From: Cladorhizidae sp. MBARI D1340-BT2
Taxonomy: Eukaryota; Porifera; Demospongiae; Poecilosclerida; Cladorhizidae
Reading direction: 5' to 3'
Assembly: GCA_028752905.1 (NCBI GenBank)
Contig: JAQNBH010000003.1
Span: forward strand, 5,388,204 to 5,452,203
Length of the DNA stretch: 64,000 nt
Each line of letters starts with the position of its first letter. Position 1 is the stretch's first letter. Below, piece by piece: positions 1-9,489 of the stretch. The notes beneath the pieces were generated by a model. It worked only from the letters and a program-made list of their open reading frames with translations, did not search any database and was not told the DNA's origin. Position numbers and translations under genes: made by a program.

Positions 1-767
1 TTTCAATGGTTGAACTGACCATGCCTTGAACTGACCATGCCATTAAAAAAACACCAAAAGTGGTATACATATATATACATGCTAGAAAAATCAAGAATAG
101 GGTGGGGAAATTATGTCTGTCCTAGGGGGATGACCAGAATCACTGGTTGGCTTCCCTTGTCGGTCTCCGCGGCCATTGAAACTCACTATTACGTGAAGCA
201 TCTTCTTCGCAAATCGGGAGTACTCAAGTTAGTATAAGTCCAGAATGGATCATCCAAATCTTCTCCAATTTGGAAGGCAGCATCTTGCATGTACTGTCAT
301 CATATTTTGGGGGGAAAACAACAACAAAACAAAACAAAAAATGTTTGGGTAGTGGACCCCTTAATGTCAAGTGGCAAATCAGGGTCCATGAAATATTGGG
401 GGGAAGAGAAAAACAGATCCCAGCCAGGGGGGAGGAAGGTGAGTAGATGCCCCCTGGTGATAATGATTTTTAAATCCATTATTGTTTGTACGAAGGGCTG
501 TTCTACATGAAAGTGCAGGCTGCTTGTTCAATATTGTCTGCAGCGTGTCATGGCTAAGCGGGTGTGGGTGTGTCATATGTGGGTGTGGTAGATGTGATGG
601 ATGTAAGCATGGTAGAGATGATGTGTGAGCATGGCGGGTGTTAGTGTAGAGGATTTGGTGAGAGACAACCGTCAGTGTACCATCAAAGCTGGTTGTTGAG
701 CAGGTATGTGAAGCATCGGGAATTAAACTAATAAATAATAATTATTATTAATAGACTAATGCTAAAG

Positions 768-927
768 TTTCTTCTGGCAGCTTCAGGGGGCGGGACTGGT
801 GCTGGTTTAGCATCATCTTTAGGCTTGCGCATGGACAATGACACCGTCAGAGTGGCTACTGGCCTCAGTCTAGTCGTCTGTGCAGACCACCACTCAGGGG
901 ATCGACTAGCCGCCCCTTTGATTTAGC
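768..927 (+). pseudogene. Possible LINE-type C-terminal remnant
   Basis: A short plus-strand stretch reads LGLRMDNDTVRVATGLSLVV. This resembles the segment after the reverse transcriptase domain in some invertebrate non-LTR elements, where a leucine-rich LR-D-x-x-x-R-V-A-x-G-L-x-L motif precedes a zinc-binding region. The expected following zinc motif is absent and the frame ends quickly. The second copy is at 46570-46743. The identification rests on one motif and could be wrong. Confidence 0.25.
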
Positions 928-1112
928 TTGTGAAAAATGAAAGCAAACGAGACTGAACCCATGCAGACCACAAAGAGTTATACTACACTTTCTAGTCGTC
1001 TGTGCAGACCACCACTCAGGGGATCGACTAGCCGCCCCTTTGATTTAGCTTGTGAAAAATGAAAGCAAACGAGATTGTACCCATGCAGACCACAAAGAGT
1101 TATACTACACTT
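869..1112. repeat. 122 bp tandem duplication
   Basis: A 122 bp unit starting tctagtcgtctgtgcagacc occurs twice in direct tandem (869-990 and 991-1112) with few differences. The equivalent place in the other large copy (near 46687) has the unit once, so the doubling happened in copy 1 after the copies separated, or was lost from copy 2. The flanks from 1 to 1650 otherwise show no gene I can support. Confidence 0.9.
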
Positions 1113-1659
1113 TACCATATTCATCAATCAACATCAGTATAATGATGTGAGTTCTGTGTTGGTGTATGATTCTAAATGGTAAAGGTTTTATCTAACTAGA
1201 TCTGGTCTACGTAGGTACAGTCTTCTTCATTCTGACAGGTCCATCATATGCAGTTTGCAGTTCTATTCCTTCTAAAGTAAGCATCTCTTACATACTTTTT
1301 AAGACTTCATTGCTTGTTTAAGCCTCCATTTGTTAAACCTCGGTTGATGGTCACTCCTGTCTCTTCCCCCTCAAAAGTCAGTGTTTCATTCCTTACTGCT
1401 CAATCGACAAATCTATAAATGTGAAGTCCACATACGCCACTCTCCAGACTGGGCTTTGTAATGCTCAATCGTTTGACATTACCTTTTAGCTGGAGATCCT
1501 TACCTGGCAATCCTTACCTACGAGAAATTGATTAAGTCGGTGCCGAGCATTACTCGTTAAGCAGCTGCTCGTATTAAGCGGCCATTTTTTGACTGATGCT
1601 ATAGGGACCTAGATCAACCAGTTTCTATGGCAACTAGTAAACATTCACTATATTCAACT

Positions 1660-1932
1660 TTTGTTTGCTTTTGTCAGTTGTTTAATGTATTATGTATGGG
1701 TTTTTATTTTATTTGATGCATTATGTACGAGGTTATTTGATGTATTATGTATGAGGTTGTTATTTGATGTATTATGTATGAGGTTATTTTATTATTATTA
1801 TAACATGACACACAGGCAATATCAGAGTCCATTTACACTTAATTAAGTATAATAATAGGTTGTTATTTGATGTATTATGTATATATGAGGTTGTTATTTG
1901 ATGTATTATGTATGAGATTGTTATTTGATGTA
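1660..1932. repeat. 27 bp minisatellite, left block
   Basis: Imperfect repeats of a 27 bp unit around gttatttgatgtattatgta fill this stretch. The array is continuous in origin with 6943-7527. The Tigger-type element and its nested LTR element are inserted in its middle. Confidence 0.85.
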
Positions 1933-2032
1933 CAGTAGACCCTCACTAATCCGGACCCCGTTAATCAGAAACCTTGCTAATCCGAACGGCCAAAAAATAA
2001 ATAAATAAATATATATAATTATATATATATAT

Positions 2033-2221
2033 TGTAGGGAAGTCTATGTTTAGGATTCCCTGCGAGGTTCTGTGTCATCCGATAGAGAAAGAGAATTGAA
2101 TCTTCATGAGAAAGACAGAGTATCAATACAACGCACAAAAGGTGATCATCAATTCGAATATATATTATTACAAGTCAAGGAAGTTATGTCCCGATTCCTG
2201 TTCCGTAATTGCGCCGCCACA
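2033..2221 (-). repeat. 3' LTR of element A
   Basis: This 189 bp terminal repeat starts tgtagggaagtctatgttta on the plus strand and ends gcgccgccaca. In element orientation it begins TGTGGCGGCG and ends CCCTACA. It lacks an 8 bp string present in the other LTR. The length is short for a Ty3-type LTR. Confidence 0.9.
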
Positions 2222-2240
2222 CAGCTCCCCCCAGAACTGA
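2222..2240 (-). other. Polypurine tract of element A
   Basis: Immediately inside the 3' LTR the minus strand reads TTCTGGGGGGAGCTG. This purine-rich tract is in the position where the plus-strand DNA primer of LTR elements forms. Confidence 0.7.
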
Positions 2241-2247
2241 CTTGATC

Positions 2248-5058
2248 TTAATGAAGCTGTATCGTCCACGGGTAGCTCAGTCCCAAAACCTTGTCAGTGT
2301 GCTTAAATCTTCGTCCGGAGCGTGTAGTTCCTAGGATTGGGGTACTTCTTATCCCGTGTGATGTGTCCGGGGAGTGTTGAGTTGGCAGGACAGTGGGCTG
2401 TGCTAGGGGACGTTGAGGGGGGCGACCACGGCGTGGTGGCTGTGCCACTTGAACCTCGGCAGACTCATCAACATGTGCAATTTTCAGCCTATCGATCGAG
2501 ATGGTCTCCTCGCGATGGCCGACCTGGACTTTGAAGAATTTGTCCCCTGTGGTCAATACACGAAATGGGCCATCGTAAGGTGGCTGTAGGGGCGATTTGT
2601 GGCTGTCGTGACGAATGAAGACAAATTTGGCCAAAGAGAGGGAGGCCGGAATTGAGGTTGTGGGAGAGCTATGGTGGACTGGGGGGACCGGTCTGAGTTC
2701 TGCCACATTGTCACGGAGGCGGCGGAGAAGTTCCGGAACTGGTTCGCCCTGTCCATGGCCCACAAACTTCCCGGGGACAGTGAGTGGCGATCCAAACACT
2801 AGCTCTGCTGGGGATGTACCTAGGTCCTCCTTCGGCATGGTCCGGAATCCTAGCATGACCCAATGAAGGTCTGATGTCCACGACGGCGATTGACAGCGTG
2901 CTTTGAGGGACGCTTTCATGCTTCGATGGAACCTTTCCACAAGGCCATTCGCCTGGGGGTGGTAAGCCGTAGTCCGATGCAATTTGGTTCCGAGGAGATT
3001 GGAGAGATCTTGCCAGAGTTGAGATGTGAACTGGGGTCCTCTGTCAGAGGAGACATCGGAGGGAAGGCCGTAACGAGTAATCCATCCACTCAAGAAGGCA
3101 TCAGCCACGTCTTTGGTACTTGTGCTAGCCAGGGGAATTGCTTCTGGCCAGCGAGTGACTCTGTCCACTACTGTGAGGAGGTGGGTGAAACCTTTAGAGA
3201 GTGGGAGTGGCCCTACGAGATCTACATTCACATGGTCGAATCGGAGTATGGGCTCGTTGTACTCAGATAGTGGAGCACGATGGTGGAGGTTGACTTTGGG
3301 TCGTTGGCAAGCGATGCATGTCCTGGCCCATTCTCCGACCTGTCGACCAAGGCCGTGCCAGACATACTTGCGGGCTACCAGCTTGCGGGTTGCCCGTATG
3401 CCTGGATGGCTGAGGCCATGAAGGGTGTCAAAAATGCGACGGAGGAAAGAGACAGGTACGAGGGGACGTGGTCGACCAAGAGACACATCACACAACAGGG
3501 TTGTGTGATTGGGTCCAAAGGGAATGTCCTTAAGTTGAAGGCCGGTGATTGCTGTCCGGCAGGCAGCCATATCGACTGGGTCTGCGAGCTGTGCGGTTGC
3601 AAGGGCGGAGAAATCAATGCCTCCACTGATGGCCGAAATGGCAGCACGGGAAAGAGCGTCTGCTACTACGTTGTCCTTGCCTGCCACGTGTCTAATGTCC
3701 ACGGTGAATTCTGAGATCGCTGAGAGCTGGCGCTGTTGTCGTGCAGACCAGGCATCCGAGATCTTACCGAGGGCAAACGTGAGTGGTTTGTGGTCGGTAA
3801 ACAGTGAGAACTGGCGTCCTTCCAGGAAATACCTGAAGTGACGGATAGCAGCGTGGGCAGCAAGCAATTCTCTGTCGAATGCACTATATCTGGTCTGGGC
3901 CGGCTGGAGCTTGCGGCTGAAGAAGGCCAGCGGTCGCCAGAGGCCATCTGTGAATTGCTCAAGAGTGCCTCCAATGGCCATATCTGAAGCATCAACGGTT
4001 ACAGCCATGGGAGCATCTGCACGGGGATGGACCAGGAGGGCAGCAGAGGCCAGAGCCGTCTTTGTATCATGGAATGCTTTGTCCATGGTGGTCGACCATT
4101 TCACCGAAGAGGGCCTGGCGGGACGGCAAACCAAAGCCATGTAGAGAGGATGAAGTAGCTGGGCAGCGGCAGGTACAAACCTGTGGTAAAAGTTAATTAC
4201 TCCGAGGAAGGCTTGCAATTCCTTGATTACTGCCGGGCGGGGGAAATCTTGTATGGCTGTCACCCGAGTTGGCATGGGTCGTATGCCCTCGGCATTGACC
4301 ACATGGCCGAGGAAGGTTATCTCATCGACACCGAAGACACACTTGCCTGGGTGAATGACGAGGCCGTGCTGTTCAAGGCGATCGAAAACGGCAGTGAGAT
4401 CCCGAAGATGCTCATCGGGGGAGGAACTGGCTACCAGGATGTCATCTAGGTAAATGAATACGCCCTGCAGACCCCGCAAGACCGTGTCCATCAGTCTCTG
4501 AAATGTTGGGGCTGCGTTTGCAAGGCCGAAAGGTGTTCGCAAAAACTCGAAAAGGCCAAAAGGAGTAATCACTGCTGTCTTGGGGATGTCCATAGCACGT
4601 ACCGGAATCTGGTGATAGCCCTTAATCAGGTCAATCGATGAGAAAATGGTCATACCAGCGAGTTGGCCGGCGAAGTCTTGGATGTGAGGCACCGGGTAGC
4701 AGTCAGCCTTGATGCTGCCATTGAGACGTCTAAAGTCCCCGCATGGGCGCCAACCACCACCAGGTTTAGGTGCAATGTGAAGTGGGGACGCCCATTGACT
4801 GGAGAAGCGCCGGACGATCCCAAGGTCTTCCATCTCTTTGAATGCAGCCTTTGCGACAGCGAGTTTGTCGGGGGACAAACGCCGGGCTGGCGAGCGGAGA
4901 GGAGGAGACTGACCAGTATCGATACAAAGCTCGACCCCATGGGGGACCCTGTCCTTGCGAAAAGACAACTCAGTAAGTTTGGGCCTAGAGGCCATAGGTT
5001 GGCATAGACATTGTTTACCTGAGGAGGTTTGATTACGGTCAAAGGTACTGGTTGACAC
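2248..5058 (-). CDS. pol: Element A Pol: reverse transcriptase, RNase H, integrase
   Basis: This 936-codon open frame copies element RNA into DNA and integrates it. In order it shows reverse transcriptase with catalytic YLDD (FIYLDDILVA), RNase H with TVDAS, an integrase zinc domain with paired His and the CIACQ cysteines, then a DDE core (VDLVGPLP, SDRGPQF, and ANGLVERFH with the Glu). The domain order RT-RH-IN is the normal Ty3 order. No internal stop or frameshift was seen. The frame is -1 relative to the protease frame, and a CCCAAAC heptamer at 4977-4983 lies where the two join. The first residues of the open frame upstream of that heptamer are probably not translated. Confidence 0.92.
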   Translation of the reverse strand: MSTSTFDRNQTSSGKQCLCQPMASRPKLTELSFRKDRVPHGVELCIDTGQSPPLRSPARRLSPDKLAVAKAAFKEMEDLGIVRRFSSQWASPLHIAPKPGGGWRPCGDFRRLNGSIKADCYPVPHIQDFAGQLAGMTIFSSIDLIKGYHQIPVRAMDIPKTAVITPFGLFEFLRTPFGLANAAPTFQRLMDTVLRGLQGVFIYLDDILVASSSPDEHLRDLTAVFDRLEQHGLVIHPGKCVFGVDEITFLGHVVNAEGIRPMPTRVTAIQDFPRPAVIKELQAFLGVINFYHRFVPAAAQLLHPLYMALVCRPARPSSVKWSTTMDKAFHDTKTALASAALLVHPRADAPMAVTVDASDMAIGGTLEQFTDGLWRPLAFFSRKLQPAQTRYSAFDRELLAAHAAIRHFRYFLEGRQFSLFTDHKPLTFALGKISDAWSARQQRQLSAISEFTVDIRHVAGKDNVVADALSRAAISAISGGIDFSALATAQLADPVDMAACRTAITGLQLKDIPFGPNHTTLLCDVSLGRPRPLVPVSFLRRIFDTLHGLSHPGIRATRKLVARKYVWHGLGRQVGEWARTCIACQRPKVNLHHRAPLSEYNEPILRFDHVNVDLVGPLPLSKGFTHLLTVVDRVTRWPEAIPLASTSTKDVADAFLSGWITRYGLPSDVSSDRGPQFTSQLWQDLSNLLGTKLHRTTAYHPQANGLVERFHRSMKASLKARCQSPSWTSDLHWVMLGFRTMPKEDLGTSPAELVFGSPLTVPGKFVGHGQGEPVPELLRRLRDNVAELRPVPPVHHSSPTTSIPASLSLAKFVFIRHDSHKSPLQPPYDGPFRVLTTGDKFFKVQVGHREETISIDRLKIAHVDESAEVQVAQPPRRGRPPQRPLAQPTVLPTQHSPDTSHGIRSTPILGTTRSGRRFKHTDKVLGLSYPWTIQLH
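4977..4983 (-). promoter_or_regulatory. -1 slippery heptamer joining protease to pol
   Basis: On the minus strand the sequence is CCCAAAC, read in the protease frame as C-CCA-AAC. A simultaneous -1 slip re-pairs as CCC-AAA and continues directly in the reverse transcriptase frame (PKLTELSFRKD). The heptamer fits the X-XXY-YYZ rule and lies exactly where homologous polyproteins pass from protease linker to RT. I did not identify a downstream pseudoknot. Confidence 0.65.
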
Positions 5059-5455
5059 ACAATGCTGGGTGCGGCGATGGTGGTGTGCGTGGCAGAGTGA
5101 ACGAGGCGTTGTCCTCCCAGGTCGACTAGCAGTCCGTTGTCACGTAAGAAGTCTGCCCCGAGGATGGCCTGGTTCACGTCAGCGACGATGAAAGACCCTT
5201 GGAAGCGCTTGCTCCCAAACTGGAGTGGAATGCGACGTGTGCCATAGGTTTTAATTTCTGTCCCATTGGCTGCCACTAGTGGGGCAGAATGGGCAGAGGA
5301 AGCTGCTGCGCGGTGGTCAGCAAGAGAAGCCGGGACGAGAGAGACTTCTGCACCAGTGTCGATGAGGAAGGAGCGTCCCGAGGCCCTATCCTGGACATGT
5401 AGAAGCCTTGAGGTTGTTGCGCCAGCCACCACGGCTATTGGTGACCGGCGTTGGC
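4984..5455 (-). CDS. Element A aspartic protease
   Basis: A retroviral-type aspartic protease is read in its own frame between gag and pol. The active-site motif is FLIDTGAEVSLVPA (Asp-Thr-Gly) and a later ILGADFLRDNG matches the conserved I-L-G-x-D segment before the second hairpin. The open frame extends upstream of the gag stop to the GGGAAAT heptamer at 5456-5462 and downstream past CCCAAAC. No ATG sits at its beginning, which fits expression only by frameshifting from gag. Boundaries given are inferred from the two slippery sites. Confidence 0.8.
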
Positions 5456-6193
5456 ATTTCCCACTGGCGGTGTCTTAGCTAGGGGAATATGGGCCATCTG
5501 GCAGTTGTTCTGGGTGCATCTCCTTGCCTCCGTTCCATACCGCCCATGGTAGAAACACAGACTGGTGTCGGTCTTAGTCCTGCGCTTTTGGCGTTTGTGA
5601 TCGATGGCTGCAACATCGACGTTGCCAACAAGTGATAATGGCTGGTTCAGGCGGGCACCGGAGAGCATGAAGTAGGCATCGGCTTGCTCAGCCAGCTGAT
5701 GGGTTGTCAGAGCCGTAGAACGAGCCAGGTGGTCTTGGACATCTGCTGGAAGCTGTCGTAGGAAAAGGGCCTTAAACAGGATGTGCTCGGAATCCTCTCC
5801 AGTGGGTAGGGATGCAAGCATCTTACTGAGGAGTGCTGATGGTGTTCCATCACCCATCCCAGGCCAGTCTAGAAGACTCTTGCTCCTCTCCAAGGGCGTT
5901 CGACCAAACGCGGAAAGGAGGCGATCTTTGATGGCTTGGTAGCGAGTGCCACCAGCAGGGGGGTTCCTGATGATGTCGATCACCCTGTCCATGACCTGGC
6001 CCTTGAGTGCTGCCACCACGTAGCTGTATTTGGTCTGGTCCTGGGTAATGGCAGGAACGCGGAGGTTGAATTGCGCTTCGATGGCTATAAACCAGTATTC
6101 AATCCTGTCAGGCGAGAACTCTGGTAGTTTGAGGGCGACTGCATTGACTGTAGCTGCCATTAAAGCATCTGCAAGTGCTCGTGCTTCAGCCAT
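5435..6193 (-). CDS. gag: Element A Gag
   Basis: The capsid-like Gag begins at the first ATG (6193, MAEARALADALM). The open frame upstream to 6262 has only a non-ATG beginning in the primer site. The central part (PEFSPDRIEYWFIAIEAQF, LLDWPGMGDGTPSALLSKML) matches the Gag type found with invertebrate Ty3 elements. The C-terminus has a Cys-His motif, CFYHGRYGTEARRC followed by a fourth Cys, in place of CCHC knuckles. The frame stops at 5435, 18 bases after GGGAAAT. It packages element RNA in cytoplasmic particles by family analogy. Confidence 0.85.
   Translation of the reverse strand: MAEARALADALMAATVNAVALKLPEFSPDRIEYWFIAIEAQFNLRVPAITQDQTKYSYVVAALKGQVMDRVIDIIRNPPAGGTRYQAIKDRLLSAFGRTPLERSKSLLDWPGMGDGTPSALLSKMLASLPTGEDSEHILFKALFLRQLPADVQDHLARSTALTTHQLAEQADAYFMLSGARLNQPLSLVGNVDVAAIDHKRQKRRTKTDTSLCFYHGRYGTEARRCTQNNCQMAHIPLAKTPPVGNANAGHQ
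5456..5462 (-). promoter_or_regulatory. -1 slippery heptamer joining gag to protease
   Basis: The minus strand reads GGGAAAT, decoded in the gag frame as G-GGA-AAT. A -1 slip gives GGG-AAA and continues in the protease frame without a stop. It fits the X-XXY-YYZ rule and lies just upstream of the gag stop codon. Confidence 0.65.
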
Positions 6194-6244
6194 AATGCCG
6201 AAGGGGAAGGAATTGACGCTGTTGAGTGGGAACGCTGTGGACGT

Positions 6245-6262
6245 GTACGTCGGGGTCACCAA
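6245..6262 (-). other. Primer binding site of element A (tRNA-Trp)
   Basis: Directly inside the 5' LTR the minus strand reads T-TGGTGACCCCGACGT. From TGG on, this is complementary to the 3' end of animal tRNA-Trp (…ACGTCGGGGTCA plus CCA) over about 15 bases. tRNA-Trp priming is characteristic of CsRn1-clade elements. Confidence 0.8.
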
Positions 6263-6460
6263 TGTAGGGAAGTCTATGTTTAGGATTCCCTGCGAGGTTC
6301 TGTGTCACCGTTTGTATCCGATAGAGAAAGAGAATTGAATCTTCATGAGAAAGACAGAGTATCAATACAACGCACAAAAGGTGATCATCAATTCGAATAT
6401 ATATTATTACAAGTCAAGGAAGTTATGTCCCGATTACTGTTCCGTAATTGCGCCGCCACA
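6263..6460 (-). repeat. 5' LTR of element A
   Basis: This 198 bp LTR is nearly identical to 2033-2221, apart from an extra 8 bp (cgtttgta) and a few substitutions. It is followed on the plus strand by a TA-rich run that makes the exact target duplication unreadable. Confidence 0.9.
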
Positions 6461-6942
6461 ATATATATATATATATTCAAAATGCGTGCCATTATTGAAC
6501 TTTGAACCTACCACGAGCATGTCATACGATTCAGCTGCAGTGATATGAGAAGAAAAGAGCACACAAGAGTCTTACCATTGAGGAGAAGGTCGAGATCCTG
6601 GCCCAACTCGGGAAGAAAAGCTACAAGTTACTAGCTAAACAGTATTGAGTTGGAGGTTGGAGTCTCCACTATATCAGACATAAAGAAGAAGGGCAGCGAG
6701 TTGCGAGGATGCAAAAGGAAGATGACTGAGATGGGATTCCGGAGATCTGCTAAAAGAATGAGGATGGGAAGGGAACATAATGATTAAAAACTTGTACTCC
6801 CAGTATTCAACCCACACCTGCAAAAAATAAACAAATTCAGAGTTCAATATAATGATATTCATACATTTCACTAATCCGAAAATTTTACTAATCCGAACTA
6901 CTCAGATCCCCAGGCTATTCGGATTAGTGTGGGTCTACTGTA

Positions 6943-7527
6943 TTATGTATGAGGTTATTTGATGCATTATGTATGAGGTTGTTATTTGATGTATTATGTA
7001 TGAGGTTGTATGAGGTTGTTATTTGATGTATTATGTATGAGGTTGTTATTTGATGCATTATGTATGAGGTTGTTATTTGATGCATTATGTATGAGGTTGT
7101 TATTTGATGCATTATGTATGAGGTTGTATGAGGTTGTTATTTGATGCATTATGTATGAGGTTGTTATTTGATGCATTATGTATGAGGTTGTTATTTGATG
7201 CATTATGTATGAGGTTGTTATTTGATGTATTATGTATGAGGTTGTATGAGGTTGTTATTTGATGTATTATGTATGAGGTTGTTATTTGATGCATTATGTA
7301 TGAGGTTGTTATTTGATGCATTATGTATGAGGTTGTTATTTGATGCATTATGTATGAGGTTGTATGAGGTTGTTATTTGATGCATTATGTATGAGGTTGT
7401 TATTTGATGGATTATGTATGAGGTTGTTATTTGATGCATTATGTATGAGGTTGTTATTTGATGCATTATGAATGAGGTTGTTATTTGATGTATTATATAT
7501 GAGGTTGTTATTTGATGTATTATGTAT
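6943..7527. repeat. 27 bp minisatellite, right block
   Basis: About twenty units of a 27 bp repeat (aggttgttatttgatgcatt plus atgtatg), with occasional 10 bp extras (gaggttgtat), run up to the ITFG2-like exon. Minus-strand readings of repeated MHQITTSYI are artefacts of the 27 bp period. The copy 2 array (48177-48504) is shorter. Confidence 0.95.
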
Positions 7528-7667
7528 GATTTTACTATGGGGTGTCGCCTGGTGTCAACACACCCTGCCTGGTCTACACATCCTTCTTGAACTGGATCTA
7601 CATCTACCATGATGTCACTCTCTGCACGGTCGCACCCTCCAACTTATTGCTGACACTTGAAAACAAG
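7528..7667 (+). CDS. ITFG2: ITFG2-like penultimate exon, copy 1
   Basis: The plus-strand exon reads FYYGVSPGVNTPCLVYTSF and then WIYIYHDV and SNLLLTLENK. It lines up with the C-terminal part of ITFG2 (its SPCLVYVTF, IYVYWEV and TNLLKVLEAK segments). ITFG2 is a beta-propeller subunit of the KICSTOR complex that recruits GATOR1 to lysosomes for nutrient control of mTORC1. The 3' end has a donor, AAG|GTGTGT, and the next exon at 8157 continues in phase. The 5' boundary is odd: an in-frame stop and no AG lie just upstream, in the minisatellite. The start given is where similarity begins. Confidence 0.65.
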
Positions 7668-7699
7668 GTGTGTTTGGGTCAACATCACACTGGGTTAAA

Positions 7700-8055
7700 C
7701 CGTTCAAGTATACGTTGGCAATACCTCTATGAGGGCACACACTGGACCAACACCGCACTGGGTTGAAGTAGGTTGACAATAGCTCTATGGGGGCACACAC
7801 TGGACCAACATCACATTGGGCTGAGGCAGGTTGAAGAAGGTTAACAATATCTCTATGGGGACACACACTGGACTAACACCACACTGGATTGAGGCAGGTT
7901 GAAGTAGGCTGATAATAGTTCTATGGGGACACACACTTGACCAACACACTGGACTAGGTTGAGGCAGGTTGAAGTAGGCTGATAATAGTTCTATGGGGAC
8001 ACACTGGACCAACACTGCACTAGGTTGAGGCAGGTTGAAGTAGGTCAAGTGGCTG
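7700..8055. repeat. About 68 bp minisatellite, copy 1
   Basis: Five imperfect units built on ctatggggacacacactgga and ggttgaggcaggttgaagta lie in the last ITFG2-like intron. Copy 2 has one unit more (48690-49090). Confidence 0.9.
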
Positions 8056-8156
8056 CAGTCCCTACCCTTAAACACACTCTAACACACACTTTTTTTAATT
8101 TAACTGCCATCTCTGCCCCTGTAATCGTTTACAATTTTGTTCTCCTCTTATCATAG

Positions 8157-8210
8157 AGTATTCCTTCGGAACTACAGAAGCAACTCAATTCAATGGACAG
8201 TAGGTTTTAA
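8157..8210 (+). CDS. ITFG2: ITFG2-like terminal exon, copy 1
   Basis: After a good acceptor (pyrimidine-rich tract ending tcatag) an 18-codon exon reads SIPSELQKQLNSMDSRF and stops at TAA. The phase matches the preceding exon, which ends on a whole codon (…LENK). Position and length fit the short tail after the last propeller strand in ITFG2 proteins, though the tail sequence itself is not strongly conserved. It ends about 2.4 kb from the convergent PRDM9-like gene. Confidence 0.6.
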   Translation, partial: SIPSELQKQLNSMDSRF

Positions 8211-9489
8211 ACTGAACCACAGGAATGTGGTATGTAATTCATTGTGCTCGGATTTTCACATTCATGCTCAGGCAAGGAGAAACAGGAGCTGATCTCTCGG
8301 TGTTTGTACACTTACAAGGATCACGTGAGCTCAGGGCCACTGCAGCTCATAATCATGTACTGCCCATAAATATAAATCTCTTCCTCCTTCCCCCTAAACT
8401 TTTTCTTGATGTGTTTCTCCCCCCCTTCCTCACGTTTTTTAAAAACTATTTTTTTTACATTCCAGTACTTATTTCCCTTCTTCTCTACAGCTTGACTCAT
8501 TTTCAGCAAAGTGACTCAATTATATTATCACATGTGGACTGTTTAGGGTCATTAGGCAACCACCCACATCTTGCACATGGTACTGAACTCATTTTTATTA
8601 TTATTATTTTTACCATCTCACTTCTTCCCAGCTGTGATATTATTGCCTAGTTCATAAGAGAAGTACATATATATATATACAACCAAGGAGTAAATAGCTA
8701 CAGCAAACATGCCCTGTTCCTTATAAAATGAACAGTTTTTTTGGTTGTTTTTTGTGTGCAGAATCTGCTTTCCCTGTGTACGATCCCCACCCCCCCCCCT
8801 CCCCACCCCCCCCCCCCCCCCCCCCAACCGTTGGACAGGGGAGATATATAGAAACCCGGGGATGCTGCAAAAACCTGCATAAACACCAGTGATGTAAAGG
8901 TAGAGGTCTATTAGCTGCCAGGTATATATATATATATGTATAGATTAAAAGATGCAGAAACATGATGACTTTTATACCAGCAAACATACCATCAGTAGCT
9001 TCACAGCTTCTAAATATTTGTTTCAGCTGTTAAATTTAAAAACTCCCTTCAAACCGTCTTGAAATTAGGTAAATTGGCAGCACAAATTTTTTTTTAAAAG
9101 AAAGTGATTTTATAAGCAGCTGTTTCTCTGCATTTCTCCTATATAGCATAACTTGCATACAAAGGACCTCCATAAAAACTTTATTGCCATAATCAATTCA
9201 TGTCTTGAAGAAGGCTGTAGCTGACCTATGTATCAACCATAATAAGCATGTTCTGATGTTTAAAAAAATAATAAAGCTCTGAGTTGGATGTAGTCCTTAT
9301 CTCTAGACATTAACATTAAACCTCCCCCCCTCGGATTTATAATGACCTCCTCAATAATCGACTCCATGTTTTCACTAGATGCTCTAGCCTTCATTAAGAA
9401 TAATGTTTGATTGACTTAGTGGAAGGAATTAAATGATTAGTGTTCGTGGTCAAGGTACCTCCTTTCAGGTCATCTAATAGTGTTTGTGT
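8211..9489. other. Intergenic sequence between convergent genes, copy 1
   Basis: There is no supported gene. It has AT-rich runs, a (TA)n tract near 8670, a poly-C/G stretch at 8780-8826 that differs strongly in length from copy 2 (49827-49840), and a degenerate relative of the hammerhead-like MITE at 9340-9440. Confidence 0.7.

Larger units (their letters stand above)
2033..6460 (-). mobile_element. Ty3-type LTR retrotransposon A, CsRn1-like
   Basis: Two direct repeats bounded by TG...CA (2033-2221 and 6263-6460) enclose gag, protease and pol on the minus strand. Next to the 5' LTR is a primer site matching the 3' end of tRNA-Trp, and next to the 3' LTR is a purine tract. Gag has an unusual Cys-His motif in place of standard CCHC knuckles. 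tRNA-Trp priming and such a motif are the known hallmarks of the CsRn1 clade. The LTRs differ mainly by an 8 bp indel (cgtttgta, present only at 6263-6460). The insertion lies in an AT run, and the homologous site in copy 2 (about 47690) is empty. Confidence 0.92.
1933..6940. mobile_element. pogo/Tigger-type nonautonomous element, copy 1 (interrupted)
   Basis: The left end reads cagtagaccctcactaatcc and the right end is its inverted counterpart, ggattagtgtgggtctactg. The element is flanked by TA (1931-1932 and 6941-6942), the target duplication of Tc1/mariner/pogo elements. The inner right part (6560-6780) holds a decayed CENP-B/Jerky-type helix-turn-helix reading with a KSLTIEEKVEILAQLGKK-like start, broken by stops. 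Removing the LTR element at 2033-6460 leaves about 580 bp, matching the uninterrupted copy at 47622-48176. It is a decayed, internally deleted element with no DDE domain. Confidence 0.85.

Noticed and set aside
2337..4449. Plus-strand frames of 65-144 codons
   Set aside because: Shadows of the element A pol frame on the opposite strand.
6924..7610. Minus-strand frames with repeated MHQITTSYI
   Set aside because: They arise because the minisatellite period (27 bp) is divisible by three; no start context or domain supports them.
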